DNA of 64,000 nt, from assembly GCA_900079765.1 (NCBI GenBank), contig LT599017.1, forward strand, positions 1,054,001 to 1,118,000, written 5' to 3'. The position numbers and the translations under genes are program-made. Of this stretch, positions 43,559-52,930 are shown in pieces (position 1 is the stretch's first letter; every line of letters starts with the position of its first letter). The notes under the pieces are model-generated. The model was not told the DNA's origin, did not search any database, and saw nothing but the letters and a program-made list of their open reading frames with translations. Source of the DNA: an uncultured Eubacteriales bacterium (lineage in GTDB: Bacteria; Bacillota; Clostridia; Oscillospirales; Oscillospiraceae).

Positions 43559-45914
43559 AAAGGACGGCGTCTTCCTCCTCAACACGGAGAGCAGCTCTTA
43601 TCTCGTCATGGTCAACGAGTACGGCCATGTTGAGCAGCTCCACTACGGGGCGCCCGTTCAGATCGGCGACGCGCAGGCGCTGCGCTATAAGCGCACGATG
43701 CCCTATGGCTCCGAGGTCATGTATATGCAAGGCGACGAAAGCTACTGCCTCGATAACGTACCGCTGAACTGGTCGGGCATCGGTAAGGGTGATTTTCGTG
43801 TGACCCCGCTTGAAATGCTTATGCCCGACGGCTCGTACACCGCGGACTTCGTCTTTGAGCGCTTTGAGCTGCGTGAGGGCGCGTATCCGGCAGTATCCCT
43901 TCCCTGCGCCTACGTGGAGGACCGGAAGGACGCCGAGACGCTGATTCTGTACCTGCGCGACAAGGTCTGTCACATCGGTCTTGCGCTTGTCTACACGGTA
44001 TACTGGAAGGAAAACGTCATTACCCGCAGGGCGGTGCTGACTAACGACGAGGAGCAGCCTCTCTTGCTCCGGCGGATGATGAGTATGCTCATCGACCTGC
44101 CGAACCGGGGTTTCAAGCTGGTCACGCTGGACGGCGACTGGATCGCCGAGGCGAACCGCCATGACCGCGCCCTCATGCCCGGCTGCTTTGTCAACGAGAG
44201 CACCACGGGCAGTTCCTCCAACCGCCACAACCCCGGCGTCATCCTGGCCGGGGAGCGGGCAAGCGAGGACAGCGGCGAGGTCTACGGCTTTAACCTTGTG
44301 TACAGCGGCAACCACTACACCGCTGTGGAGCTCTCCTCCCGCGACATGGTGCGCGTGATCTCCGGGATCAACCCCCTGTGCTTTTCGTGGACGCTCGTAA
44401 AGGGGGAGCAGTTTGAAACGCCCGAGGCGGTCCTTACCTTTTCAAGCCAGGGCTTTAACGGCATGAGCCGCAATTTCCACAACTTCGTAAACCGGCGCAT
44501 CGTCCGCGGCGACTGGAAGGGGAAAGAGCGCCCCGTTCTTCTGAACAACTGGGAAGCCCATTTTTTTAAGTTTACCCGCCGCAAGCTTTTACGTCTGGCG
44601 CGGCGGGCTGTAAAATTGGGCGTAGAGCTGTTCGTGCTGGACGACGGCTGGTTTGGTTTGCGCAACGACGACAAAGCGGGGCTTGGAGATTACGGCGTAA
44701 ACCGAAAAAAGCTCCCCGGTGGGATGGAAGGGCTGGCGAAGGGGATCACGGCGATGGGGCTGCGCTTCGGACTGTGGTTTGAGCCCGAGTCCGTGAACCC
44801 GGACAGCGACCTCTACCGGGCGCACCCTGACTATGCCGTCAGGCTGCCGAGCCGGGAGCCGTCTTTGGGGCGCAACCAGCTGCTGCTGGATTTGACCAAC
44901 CCGGCGGTACGAGATTACATCGTGGGAGAGGTCTCCGGGGTACTCGATAGCGCGGAGATCAGCTATGTCAAGTGGGACATGAACCGGCACATGAGCGACT
45001 GTTTCTCCAAGCACTGCGCGTCCGGCGAGTTTTACCACCGATACATATTGGGGCTCTACGAGGTGCTGGAGCGCATCTTCCGCCCCCGGCCGCACATTCT
45101 CTTGGAAAGCTGTTCCTCCGGCGGCAACCGCTTTGACTTGGGGATGCTCTGCTATTCACCCCAGATCTGGGCCTCGGACGATACCGACCCCATCGAGCGC
45201 CTGAGGATCCAAAGGGGCTTGTCCTATTTCTATCCGCTCTCCGCCATGGGCGCGCACGTCTCTCAAGCACCCCATCAGCAGACCCTGCGCGCCACGCCCC
45301 TCTCCACGCGCTTTAACGTCGCGGCCTTCGGCGCTTTTGGCTATGAGCTCGACCTGGGCGAGCTGTCGCCCGTGGAAAAAAAGCAGGTAAAAGAGCAGAT
45401 CGCGTTTTATAAAAAGCACCGACCTACGTTCCAGTTCGGCGACTTTTACCGCTATGACGCGACCAACGGCAGCAAGGAGACCTTCCTCAGCGTCAGCCCC
45501 GATAAAAGCGAGGCCGTCCTGGCCTTTGTACAGACGCTGGCAAGGGCCGGAGACAGTAATGACCTGCTCTCCATAAAGGGGCTGGACGAAAGCCGGACGT
45601 ATGCGCTCGAGACCGTCCCCCAGAAGGTGGCCGTCTCCCGGTTCGGGGGGTTACTTAAGCACATATCGCCCGTGAAGCTCAGGCCTGACGGCGTTCTCCT
45701 CCGCGCGGTGAACCGGCACTACGCCCTGACCGATGGGGCGCTGTCCTTCGCCGCCAGCGGCGCGGCGCTGCGAAGCGGCGTCGGCCTCAATAACCAGTTT
45801 ATCGGTACGGGCTACCACAGCGACCTGAGGCTCTGGGGAGATTTCGGCTCCCAGATGTATACGGTCAGGCTTTTGGATCATCAAGTCAAAGAAGAAAAGA
45901 GGAACGCGGAATGA
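43542..45914 (+). CDS. GH36 alpha-galactosidase
   Basis: A 790-residue enzyme for raffinose-family or other alpha-galactosides. The N-terminal beta-sandwich is followed by the catalytic barrel with FVLDDGWFG, KWDMNRH (nucleophile Asp about 479) and SDDTDPIERL (acid/base Asp about 549). CSSGGNRFDLGML is typical of GH36. The start is a TTG at 43542 after GGAGGAGG, inside the end of the GH1 gene. It overlaps the sugar transporter gene by four bases. Confidence 0.93.
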   Translation: MGQITEKDGVFLLNTESSSYLVMVNEYGHVEQLHYGAPVQIGDAQALRYKRTMPYGSEVMYMQGDESYCLDNVPLNWSGIGKGDFRVTPLEMLMPDGSYTADFVFERFELREGAYPAVSLPCAYVEDRKDAETLILYLRDKVCHIGLALVYTVYWKENVITRRAVLTNDEEQPLLLRRMMSMLIDLPNRGFKLVTLDGDWIAEANRHDRALMPGCFVNESTTGSSSNRHNPGVILAGERASEDSGEVYGFNLVYSGNHYTAVELSSRDMVRVISGINPLCFSWTLVKGEQFETPEAVLTFSSQGFNGMSRNFHNFVNRRIVRGDWKGKERPVLLNNWEAHFFKFTRRKLLRLARRAVKLGVELFVLDDGWFGLRNDDKAGLGDYGVNRKKLPGGMEGLAKGITAMGLRFGLWFEPESVNPDSDLYRAHPDYAVRLPSREPSLGRNQLLLDLTNPAVRDYIVGEVSGVLDSAEISYVKWDMNRHMSDCFSKHCASGEFYHRYILGLYEVLERIFRPRPHILLESCSSGGNRFDLGMLCYSPQIWASDDTDPIERLRIQRGLSYFYPLSAMGAHVSQAPHQQTLRATPLSTRFNVAAFGAFGYELDLGELSPVEKKQVKEQIAFYKKHRPTFQFGDFYRYDATNGSKETFLSVSPDKSEAVLAFVQTLARAGDSNDLLSIKGLDESRTYALETVPQKVAVSRFGGLLKHISPVKLRPDGVLLRAVNRHYALTDGALSFAASGAALRSGVGLNNQFIGTGYHSDLRLWGDFGSQMYTVRLLDHQVKEEKRNAE

Positions 45915-47287
45915 ACAAGCTGGACAGACGCAATATGGTTTTCTTCGGCCTCGGCACCGTCGGACGCGATGCATTTTACGCCCTTGAGGCAAACGCGCTG
46001 ATCTATTACCTTTCAAACGTACTGCAGCTTCCCATCGGCGTGTTTGTGGCGACAAGCCTCGTCTTCACCGTCCTTCGTGTTTTTGACGCGCTGAACGACC
46101 CGTTGATGGGCCTGGTCGTCGACAACACACGCTCAAAGCACGGAAAATTCAAGCCGCCCATGCTGCTCGGCGCCCTTGCCGGCGCGATCTGCTACATGGT
46201 GCTCTTTACGGACTTCGGGCTGAGAGACTACTGGTTCGTGGTGATTTTTGCCGTTGCCTATCTCCTATGGGATATCTTCTATGGCCTTAACGACATTGCC
46301 TACTGGTCGATGCTCCCTTCGCTGACCGTCGAGCAGAAGGTCAGGGAAAAGATGGGCGCCTTTGCCAGAATCTGCGCCAACGTGGGCATGTTCGCCATCA
46401 TGATCGGCTGGGAGCCGATTACCAGCGGCATGGGCAACACGCCCAGGGCCTGGTTTATCGTCGCCGCGTCTGTGACGGTACTGATGCTGCTCTTTCAGCT
46501 TTTCACCATTTTTGGCGTCAAGGAAAAAAATTATATGTTCAAGCAGGAGGAGAAGACCAGCCTGCGCGGTATGTGGCAGGTGCTCACCAAGAATGACCAG
46601 CTTTTGTGGACGACGCTGGCCATGTCCATGTTCACCATTGGCTATATGACAACCACCACGATTTCCATCTACTATATGCAGTACGTGTTCGGCGACAAGA
46701 ATATGTACGCCGTTCTTGCGGCGGTCGTCGGCGTGGCCCAGCTCTCGGCCCTCATCATTTTCCCCCTGGTTTCCAAGCACTTTTCCAGAGAGCGGTTCTA
46801 TCTGCTGGCGACGATACTGGTGGTTTTCGGCTATGCCATATTCTTCTTCGCCGACAGGAGCCTGCCGCTGATTGTGGTCGCGGCCCTGCTGCTGTTTGTA
46901 GGCGAGGCCTTTATTCAGCTGCTGATGCTCATGTTTTTGGAGGATACCATCGAATACGGCCAGTGGAAGCTCGGCAAGCGCAATGAGAGCATTACGCTCT
47001 CCGTGCAGCCACTCATCAACAAGATAGGCGGGGCGGTTTCCATGGGGCTTGTCAGCCTCTCGCTCGTCTGGTCGGGTATCAAGACCGGGGAAGTGGCCGC
47101 GCAGAGCATTGACGATGCGGGCAAGCTGATCGTAAAACTGGTGATGCTTTTGATCCCGATCATTTTTATCGTCTCGGGTTATCTGGTTTACCGTTTCAAG
47201 TTTAAGATCAACAAGGAGACCTATGACAAGATCATCAGCGAGCTCCACGCGAGGGGTGAGCTGAATTTAGAAGGAGAGCTCAAGTAA
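45911..47287 (+). CDS. GPH family sugar:cation symporter
   Basis: A 458-residue transporter with about twelve membrane spans. The MelB/GPH features are visible: FDALNDPLMGLVVDNTRSKHGKFKP (Asp-rich first loop, part quoted), YWSMLPSLT and EYGQWKLGKRNES. It overlaps the alpha-galactosidase gene and would import the galactoside or glucoside that the two enzymes cleave. A strong terminator follows. Confidence 0.92.
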   Translation: MNKLDRRNMVFFGLGTVGRDAFYALEANALIYYLSNVLQLPIGVFVATSLVFTVLRVFDALNDPLMGLVVDNTRSKHGKFKPPMLLGALAGAICYMVLFTDFGLRDYWFVVIFAVAYLLWDIFYGLNDIAYWSMLPSLTVEQKVREKMGAFARICANVGMFAIMIGWEPITSGMGNTPRAWFIVAASVTVLMLLFQLFTIFGVKEKNYMFKQEEKTSLRGMWQVLTKNDQLLWTTLAMSMFTIGYMTTTTISIYYMQYVFGDKNMYAVLAAVVGVAQLSALIIFPLVSKHFSRERFYLLATILVVFGYAIFFFADRSLPLIVVAALLLFVGEAFIQLLMLMFLEDTIEYGQWKLGKRNESITLSVQPLINKIGGAVSMGLVSLSLVWSGIKTGEVAAQSIDDAGKLIVKLVMLLIPIIFIVSGYLVYRFKFKINKETYDKIISELHARGELNLEGELK

Positions 47288-47292
47288 AAGAC

Positions 47293-47339
47293 GCGGATAT
47301 CGTTCCGGTTTTAAACCGGAACGATATCCGCTGTTTTTT
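47293..47339 (+). terminator. terminator of the glycosidase operon
   Basis: A 19-bp perfect stem beginning GCGGATATCGTTCCGG (47293-47311, 47313-47331) followed by TGTTTTTT. Confidence 0.93.
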
Positions 47340-47432
47340 ATGAGATTTTGCGCCGTTCAATTTTATGGATACCATATCTGCTTCAAAAGACGGATTCCTT
47401 CATGTATCTGGGTAGCATCCAATAGGCTGTAG

Positions 47433-47861
47433 CCTGCAAAAAGGATATTTGGGGGACATGCGTTTGGATCGCTTCAGAACGGTTTTGCCGACTATCCGTA
47501 CGTAATTGCCATGCACTTTGTATACTACAATGAAAACATCTATATGCACGGGCTGCCTAAGGGACAGAAAATTTACAATATAAATAGTAGCTCGAAGGCT
47601 TGCTTTGAGGTGGATGAGTTATTGGGACTTGAGCCGGGCGAAAAAAATGCATGCGATACAGAGGCCATCTACAACAGCGTAGTCCTGACCGGCGCTGCCC
47701 AAATTCTAACAGATATTGAATATAAACGCGAAGTGTTAAATAGGATGGTGGAAAAATATACGCCGCACTTTACTGGCAGAGAACTCCCGGAAAATATGGT
47801 GAAGGGTACGGCGGTGATTGAAATAAAAGTTGAAAAATGTACAGGGAAGTATCATAAATAG
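47433..47861 (+). pseudogene. 5'-truncated pyridoxamine 5'-phosphate oxidase-like flavin-binding protein
   Basis: The visible protein fits the PPOX/NimA-type flavin-binding family (PYVIAMHFVYYNENIYMHG, then GLPKGQKIYNINSSSKACFEV, then VEKYTPHFTGREL). The first ATG in frame (47511) lies inside the conserved core. Upstream the same frame continues to encode family-like sequence (FGSLQNGFADYPYVIAM) back to a TAG at 47430, with no start codon or ribosome site. The first 30 or so residues of the family are missing. The stretch is AT-richer than its neighbours, which suggests a decayed, acquired gene. An intact gene with an unusual start cannot be fully excluded. Confidence 0.65.
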
Positions 47862-48017
47862 TCACGAGTGGCGCTTAATAATACTATATTTTTTGCGTTC
47901 ACTTTCGTTTGACATAGTTGCTTTATTCTGTTAGGGTAATGTTAAAGTAATTGCTTACAATTGCTCTATATTTCCATATGTAGGTTTCATGGTGTACTAA
48001 AAAAAGGAGGAGGTAAA

Positions 48018-48413
48018 ATGACGATTATTCGATACCAGGACGGACAAAATGAAATTTACAACGAGGCCGGGCGACAGGTTCACGGCAGCATGACTGCCGG
48101 GCTGGAAGGGCTGAACCCCAAGGAACTGCTGGAGGCGTCCCTGGGACTTTGCGTCTCTATCACCCTAACTAAGCTGCTGGAGCGGGACGGCATCCCCGTG
48201 GGGCCGGGAGGGATGGATATTGAAGTTACTGCTTCCAAGGCGGAGGGCATTACCAACCGGTTTACCGATTTTAAGGTATCTGTGGATTTCCCCCATCTTG
48301 AGCCTGAGTATAAAGAAAAGGCCATGACCATCGTTGAGCGGGGCTGTACCATCAGCAACACACTGCGGCATACCGCCAATGTTGTGCTGGTGGATTCCAA
48401 GGAGCAAGAATAA
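48018..48413 (+). CDS. OsmC-family peroxide/thiol-reactive protein
   Basis: A 131-residue OsmC/Ohr-like protein with two reactive cysteines, Cys45 (LGLCVSITL) and a second in ERGCTISNTL. These proteins reduce organic peroxides or bind thiol-reactive compounds. The ATG at 48018 follows AGGAGGAGG; an upstream frame start at 47961 has no ribosome site. A weak promoter (TTGACA at 47909, 17-base spacer, TAGGGT) may serve it. It is monocistronic with its own terminator. Confidence 0.87.
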   Translation: MTIIRYQDGQNEIYNEAGRQVHGSMTAGLEGLNPKELLEASLGLCVSITLTKLLERDGIPVGPGGMDIEVTASKAEGITNRFTDFKVSVDFPHLEPEYKEKAMTIVERGCTISNTLRHTANVVLVDSKEQE

Positions 48414-48462
48414 ATAGGAAGGGGCTGTAGCAATTCCTTTGCTACAGCCCCTTCCTATTTAT
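48413..48462 (+). terminator. terminator after the OsmC gene
   Basis: AATAGGAAGGGGCTGTAGC (48413-48431) pairs with GCTACAGCCCCTTCCTATT (48441-48459). Its AT flanks allow action on both strands, and it also lies beyond the end of the convergent pilus operon. Confidence 0.88.
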
Positions 48463-48570
48463 TGCTATGTCGAGGATCAGTGGTTTCGCCCTTGCCGCGA
48501 TTGGAAAAATCTTGAGAGACTATGACGACCCGCGGACGCTGTTGCAGGGGGGGGCGTCCTTATCCCGGCC

Positions 48571-49362
48571 CTACGCAGGCAGGACGGTCTCGTCCGCAGC
48601 TTGTGCGGGCAGGCAGGACAGATGGGCCGCGGGCTCCTCCAGTCGGGAGAGGAGAGCCTCGTTTTCCGAAAAGGAGGCGGTGATCAAGTCGGCGGTCTCC
48701 CGCAGGCGGGCGGCGGTCTCCACGCCAAGCTGGTGGGAGCGGGCCTTGACGCGGGCCAAAGCGCGGTCCAGCGCTAACTGGCTGGACTGCTGCCGGGCCC
48801 GCTCCTCCTCAAGGGCGGTGGAGACGCTCTCGTATTCGTTGGACAGAGCGTCCAGGCGGCCCTTGAGCTGTTTTATTTCCTGCCGGGCGGCAGTGAGCTG
48901 GACCGTGCTCTCACTGCTCTCCCGGGTGGCGGCGATGAGTTGGGCGCGCATCCGTTCGAGATGCCGCAGCTCCACCGACTCCCGCAGGCGGGCAAGCTGC
49001 TCGGCCTCATGCTGCAGCTCGGTGCGGGCGGTCTCCACCTCTTGGGTGGTCTCGTCCAGCTTCTGCTGCGTCTCCTCCAGCCGGGTGCCCCGCGCCTCAC
49101 ATGTCTGGCGCAGCTGGGCGAGATCGGCCGACTGAGCGGCAGACCGGGCCTCTGCCTCGCCGCGGTACACCTCCGCCTCCTGCAGGGCCTGAACCAGCTC
49201 GGCCTGAAGCTGTGAGATGAATTCCTTCTGAGATTTGAGAAGCCCGTTCACTTGCTGGGGGTCAAAGCCCATCAGAACCTTTTTAAAGCGGGCTTCCGCA
49301 TCCAACTGCTCCCGTAGCTCGGCCATCGCGCCGCCCAGCACAGGGGTTTCGCTTTTGCTCAT
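48571..49362 (-). CDS. DivIVA-like coiled-coil protein at the end of the pilus operon
   Basis: A 263-residue protein. FKKVLMGFDPQQVNGLLKSQ (residues 26-45) resembles the N-terminal membrane-targeting domain of DivIVA/GpsB. The next 170 residues are a continuous, Glu/Gln/Arg/Leu-rich coiled coil, and the C terminus is an acidic-to-neutral tail. It overlaps the DUF192 gene by ATGA, which itself follows tadC, so it belongs to the Tad operon. DivIVA-type proteins mark curved membranes at poles and septa. A role in positioning the pilus machine is an attractive inference. Confidence 0.72.
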   Translation of the reverse strand: MSKSETPVLGGAMAELREQLDAEARFKKVLMGFDPQQVNGLLKSQKEFISQLQAELVQALQEAEVYRGEAEARSAAQSADLAQLRQTCEARGTRLEETQQKLDETTQEVETARTELQHEAEQLARLRESVELRHLERMRAQLIAATRESSESTVQLTAARQEIKQLKGRLDALSNEYESVSTALEEERARQQSSQLALDRALARVKARSHQLGVETAARLRETADLITASFSENEALLSRLEEPAAHLSCLPAQAADETVLPA

Positions 49363-49706
49363 AATGTTCCTCCTATGGCTAAAATCTGCCCGGGTGCGAG
49401 GCCCAGCCTTTGGGCGTCGCCGGGGTAGAGCTCAAGCACCCGCGCCGCTCCTTTTACGGCCTTGCCCACAGTCCCGGGTGCCATAGAGGCGGTGAGGGCC
49501 AAAATCTCTCCCGACGGTGCGAGATAGACCGCGTCGATGGCGCTTTTCATAAAAAAGCAGTGGATCTGATTGCAGGGGGAGAGGAGCAGCGCGTCCCGCT
49601 GTACGAGATTCTTTCCCATAAGACCGAGAAAACGGGGTAAAAAGGTATCCGCCAGAGATGCGGAAAAGGGAGGACCGGCGGGGGGAGTGATCAAAACGGA
49701 GCGCAT
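49359..49706 (-). CDS. DUF192 protein in the Tad operon
   Basis: A 115-residue DUF192 protein with the family features FLPRFLGLMGK, LLLSPCNQIHCFFMKSAIDAVYL (motif quoted in part) and ELYPGDAQRLGLAPGQIL. Relatives are often exported, but no signal peptide is seen here. It sits 10 bases after tadC and is coupled to the DivIVA-like gene. DUF192 genes occur in many Tad loci, but their function is unknown. Confidence 0.82.
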   Translation of the reverse strand: MRSVLITPPAGPPFSASLADTFLPRFLGLMGKNLVQRDALLLSPCNQIHCFFMKSAIDAVYLAPSGEILALTASMAPGTVGKAVKGAARVLELYPGDAQRLGLAPGQILAIGGTL

Positions 49707-49716
49707 GGCGCACCTC

Positions 49717-50634
49717 CTAAAATGTTTCCATAAAGCGCATAATGGCGGGGGCCAGCAGAATGATAAACATGACGGGGAAGATGAATGCGACGGTGGGTAT
49801 CATCATCTTGACCGGCGCCTTCATTGCCTTGGCCTCTACCCGCTGCTTATGGGCGGTACGCAGCTGGTCGGCTTGGGAGATCAGCACGCTCTTGATGGAC
49901 ACGCCAAGCTGCTCAGCCTGGATCAGGGAGGAGGCCATGGTGCGCAGCTCGGCGATGCCGCTTGCTTCCCCCATCTCCTTCAGCGCGTCCCGGCGGGAGA
50001 GGCCCATCTGGACGTTGCGGATGGGCACAATCAGCTCCTGCATAAGAGGAGTTTTGCGTTTCTCGTAGAGCTGGCTGATGGCGGCGTCCATGCCAAGGCC
50101 TGCCTCCATGCTGACCACCAGCAGATCCATCACCGACGGAAGCTCGTTCAAGATGGTCTTCTGGCGGCTGGTGACCTTGCTCTTGAGAAGATAGTTTGGG
50201 GCCAGCACCGCCAAAAGGAGCCCTAGGGCGGCTACCATCAGCCGATTCTGCCCATCTATAGGGAGGCGGATAGACAGAAAGACGGCGATGGCCACCATGG
50301 CGAGCTGAGCCAGGCTTTTCGCCACGGTATAGTCCTGGGCGGAGAGGGAAAAGCCCGCCATACGCAGTTGGCGCTGAAGTTTTTCGAGGCGCTTATTTTC
50401 ACCCGGACGCAGCAGGGAGAAGAGGGAGAAGGCCGCCAGCAGCTTTTTGAATAGGGGCTTGACAAAGCGCTGGGAGAAGGGCTCGTGGAGCTCCTCGTTG
50501 ATAAATTCCTTTGCCGGAGGAAAGAGGTCGCGCAGCCTCTTTGTTTTCCGCTCCATATGCTTCCCCAGCGGGTAGAGCAGCGCTGAGAAGAGGAAAAAGG
50601 CCGTCACCATAGCGCATAAGACCAGTACTCTCAT
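49717..50634 (-). CDS. tadC: Tad pilus inner-membrane platform protein TadC
   Basis: A 305-residue type II secretion F-domain protein. Membrane spans are at the N terminus (about 1-20), in the middle and at the C terminus (MMIPTVAFIFPVMFIILLAP). The cytoplasmic F domain reads NELPSVMDLLVVSMEAGLGMDAAI and QADQLRTAHKQRVEAKAMKAP (quoted in part). With TadB it forms the platform driven by the CpaF ATPase to assemble Flp pilins. It lies 22 bases after tadB. Confidence 0.9.
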   Translation of the reverse strand: MRVLVLCAMVTAFFLFSALLYPLGKHMERKTKRLRDLFPPAKEFINEELHEPFSQRFVKPLFKKLLAAFSLFSLLRPGENKRLEKLQRQLRMAGFSLSAQDYTVAKSLAQLAMVAIAVFLSIRLPIDGQNRLMVAALGLLLAVLAPNYLLKSKVTSRQKTILNELPSVMDLLVVSMEAGLGMDAAISQLYEKRKTPLMQELIVPIRNVQMGLSRRDALKEMGEASGIAELRTMASSLIQAEQLGVSIKSVLISQADQLRTAHKQRVEAKAMKAPVKMMIPTVAFIFPVMFIILLAPAIMRFMETF

Positions 50635-50656
50635 AGTGCGCCTCCCCCTTGGAATT

Positions 50657-51619
50657 TTAGAATTTGACGTTGACGATCTTGCGGACGAAGAAGAAACCGA
50701 TTGCCTCCATTACCGCGGAGAGGAGGAGAAGAAGCTTGCCGATCTCCGTGGTGAAGAACATCTCCACGTGGCTGGGGTTTAAAATCATCAGCATGACCAG
50801 CATGATGACCGGCATGGCGCCGATGACATAGCCCGACATGGTGCCCGAGGCGGTCATGGTCTTAATGTCGCCCCGGAGCTTGATGCGGCTGCGGATGGTG
50901 CCCGAGATATTGTCCAGCACTTGGGCCAGATTTCCGCCTACCTGCCGCTGGATGACGACGGCGGAGACGATGAGCTCCAGATCCTCGCTCCCGCTCCGGC
51001 GGACGAGCCCGCCCAGGCTCTCCTCCAGGGGCATTCCCAGGTGGCACTCCCGGCTCACCCGGCGAAATTCCCGGGAGATGGGGTCGGGCAGCTCGGCGGC
51101 AATGTTGTCCATAGCAGTCTGAAAGGAGAAACCGGCCCGCAGGGAGTTGCAGATGATGGTGAGGGCGTCCACCAACTGAGCGTCGAAGGCCCGCTGGCTC
51201 TTGGCCTTGCTCAGTTTGACGAGCACAATGGGCAGGGACGAGCCCAGGATGACCACACCCATCACCACCATGAGGCGCACGTCCAGAATGCGGAGAATGA
51301 TGGGGAGGACGATGCCGCAGCACACCCATAGGAGGAGAAATTCTTCCGCCTTGAGCGCAATGCCAGAGAGATAGAGCTCGTCGGCCAGCCGGTTGAGCCG
51401 CCCGGAGCTCCCCTTAGGGAAGATGCGGGCGAGCAGGGAGGGGCGGCGGGGCTTGGGGATGCCACTCCGGCTTTCCGGCGTGTCGGCCTCCCGGAGGGCT
51501 GAGAACCGGCGCGAGGCCGCAAGCCGGTCTTTCCAAAGCAGGGACAAAATGCCGTAAGTGAGGAAAAAGACCACCCCACAGGCTGCCAGCAGGGAAAAAT
51601 AGAGCAGCAAAGGCCTCAC
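50657..51619 (-). CDS. tadB: Tad pilus inner-membrane platform protein TadB
   Basis: A 320-residue F-domain protein with the typical core QLVDALTIICNSLRAGFSFQ and IVSAVVIQRQVGGNLAQVLD and two C-terminal membrane spans. The frame begins with a GTG at 51619, immediately after AAGGA. A TTG at 51610 would have better spacing to that ribosome site, so the first three residues are uncertain. It follows cpaF by 3 bases. Confidence 0.9.
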   Translation of the reverse strand: MRPLLLYFSLLAACGVVFFLTYGILSLLWKDRLAASRRFSALREADTPESRSGIPKPRRPSLLARIFPKGSSGRLNRLADELYLSGIALKAEEFLLLWVCCGIVLPIILRILDVRLMVVMGVVILGSSLPIVLVKLSKAKSQRAFDAQLVDALTIICNSLRAGFSFQTAMDNIAAELPDPISREFRRVSRECHLGMPLEESLGGLVRRSGSEDLELIVSAVVIQRQVGGNLAQVLDNISGTIRSRIKLRGDIKTMTASGTMSGYVIGAMPVIMLVMLMILNPSHVEMFFTTEIGKLLLLLSAVMEAIGFFFVRKIVNVKF

Positions 51620-51622
51620 TCC

Positions 51623-52927
51623 TTAGTTAGAGAACCACTCCTCCGACACGATTATTCCGTTGTCCCGGAGCTTTTCAATGCATTTGGGCCGAATCCCGGT
51701 GGCACGGAAACGCCCGCCCTTCATCCCGTGCTCAAAGGTGAAGATGTCCTGGGTGGTAATGATGTCTCCTTCCATACCCAATACCTCACAGACGGAAGTG
51801 ACTTTACGTGAGCCGTCCCGCATACGGGACTGCTGCACCACCAGGTCGACGGCGGAGGAGACCTGTTCCCGGATTGCCCGGATGGGCAGCTCCATACCTG
51901 CCATGAGCACCATAGTCTCCAGACGGGAGAGAAGGTCCCGGGGCGTGTTGGCGTGGGCGGTGGTGAGAGAACCGTCATGGCCGGTGTTCATAGCCTGGAG
52001 CATATCCAGGGTCTCGCCGCCGCGCACCTCACCCACGATGATGCGGTCGGGGCGCATACGCAGAGCGTTGCGCACCAGGTCGCGGATGGTAACTGCCCCC
52101 TTGCCCTCCAGGTTGGGAGGACGGCTCTCCAGGGTGAGAACGTGGGCCTGACAGAGCTGCAGCTCTGCCGCGTCCTCGATGGTGACAATACGCTCGTCCT
52201 CGGGGATAAAGGCAGAGAGCACGTTGAGCAGGGTGGTTTTGCCGCTGCCCGTGCCGCCCGATACCACGATGTTCAGCCGCCCCTTGACGCAGGCCTCCAG
52301 GAAGGAGGCCATCTGCACGGACAGGGAGCCAAAGGTGATGAGATCCTGTATCTTCAAAGGGCTCTTGGAAAACTTTCGGATGGTGATTACCGCCCCTTTG
52401 AGAGACAGGGGAGGGATAATGGCGTTGACGCGGGAGCCGTCGGGCAGGCGGGCGTCCACCATTGGGTTTGCCTCATCGATGTGGCGGCCCAGCGGGGAGA
52501 CGATGCGGTCAATAATGCTTCGGACGTGCTCCTCATCCCGGAAAGTCACGCTGGAGAGGGAGAGGCGGCCGGCGCGCTCTACATAGACCTGCCGGTGGCC
52601 GTTTACCATGATCTCACTGACCGCGCTGTCGGCCAGCAGGGGTTCCAAAGGGCCGAAACCGCAGATTTCGTCATAGAGCTCCCGGGCGATGCGGTTCTTC
52701 TCCGGGCGTGGTACCGCCGGGCCGTACACCTCCAGGGCCGAGTCCAGCATGGGGCGGATCTCGTCCGGGCCCGTGTTCTGCCCGTCCTTTGCCACCCGGC
52801 GGTTAATGAGATCTACCACCTCGCGGTGAACGGTCTCACGCAGGTCCTTATATTCGTCGGTAGGCGCCGTGGGGGCGTCCTGTTTAGGCTGGACGCGGTT
52901 TTTATCCATGCGTTCCAGCAGACCCAT
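51623..52927 (-). CDS. cpaF: Tad pilus assembly ATPase CpaF/TadA
   Basis: A 434-residue secretion ATPase. Walker A is GGTGSGKTT (about 225-233), the Asp box [10 protein letters not shown] follows, and [16 protein letters not shown] is the Walker B/His region of CpaF. The N-terminal 100 residues form the usual helical domain. It drives pilin extrusion with TadB and TadC. It lies directly after cpaE with 3 bases between. Confidence 0.95.
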   Translation of the reverse strand: MGLLERMDKNRVQPKQDAPTAPTDEYKDLRETVHREVVDLINRRVAKDGQNTGPDEIRPMLDSALEVYGPAVPRPEKNRIARELYDEICGFGPLEPLLADSAVSEIMVNGHRQVYVERAGRLSLSSVTFRDEEHVRSIIDRIVSPLGRHIDEANPMVDARLPDGSRVNAIIPPLSLKGAVITIRKFSKSPLKIQDLITFGSLSVQMASFLEACVKGRLNIVVSGGTGSGKTTLLNVLSAFIPEDERIVTIEDAAELQLCQAHVLTLESRPPNLEGKGAVTIRDLVRNALRMRPDRIIVGEVRGGETLDMLQAMNTGHDGSLTTAHANTPRDLLSRLETMVLMAGMELPIRAIREQVSSAVDLVVQQSRMRDGSRKVTSVCEVLGMEGDIITTQDIFTFEHGMKGGRFRATGIRPKCIEKLRDNGIIVSEEWFSN

Positions 52928-52930
52928 GGC

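Noticed and set aside
47932-47948. TTAGGGTAATGTTAA as a fifth metalloregulator site before the OsmC gene
   Set aside because: The half-sites are seven bases apart instead of six, and the inner bases do not fit the other four sites.
48467-49135. 222-codon plus-strand frame rich in Ser and Arg
   Set aside because: Antisense of the DivIVA-like coiled coil; its composition reflects the complementary codons.
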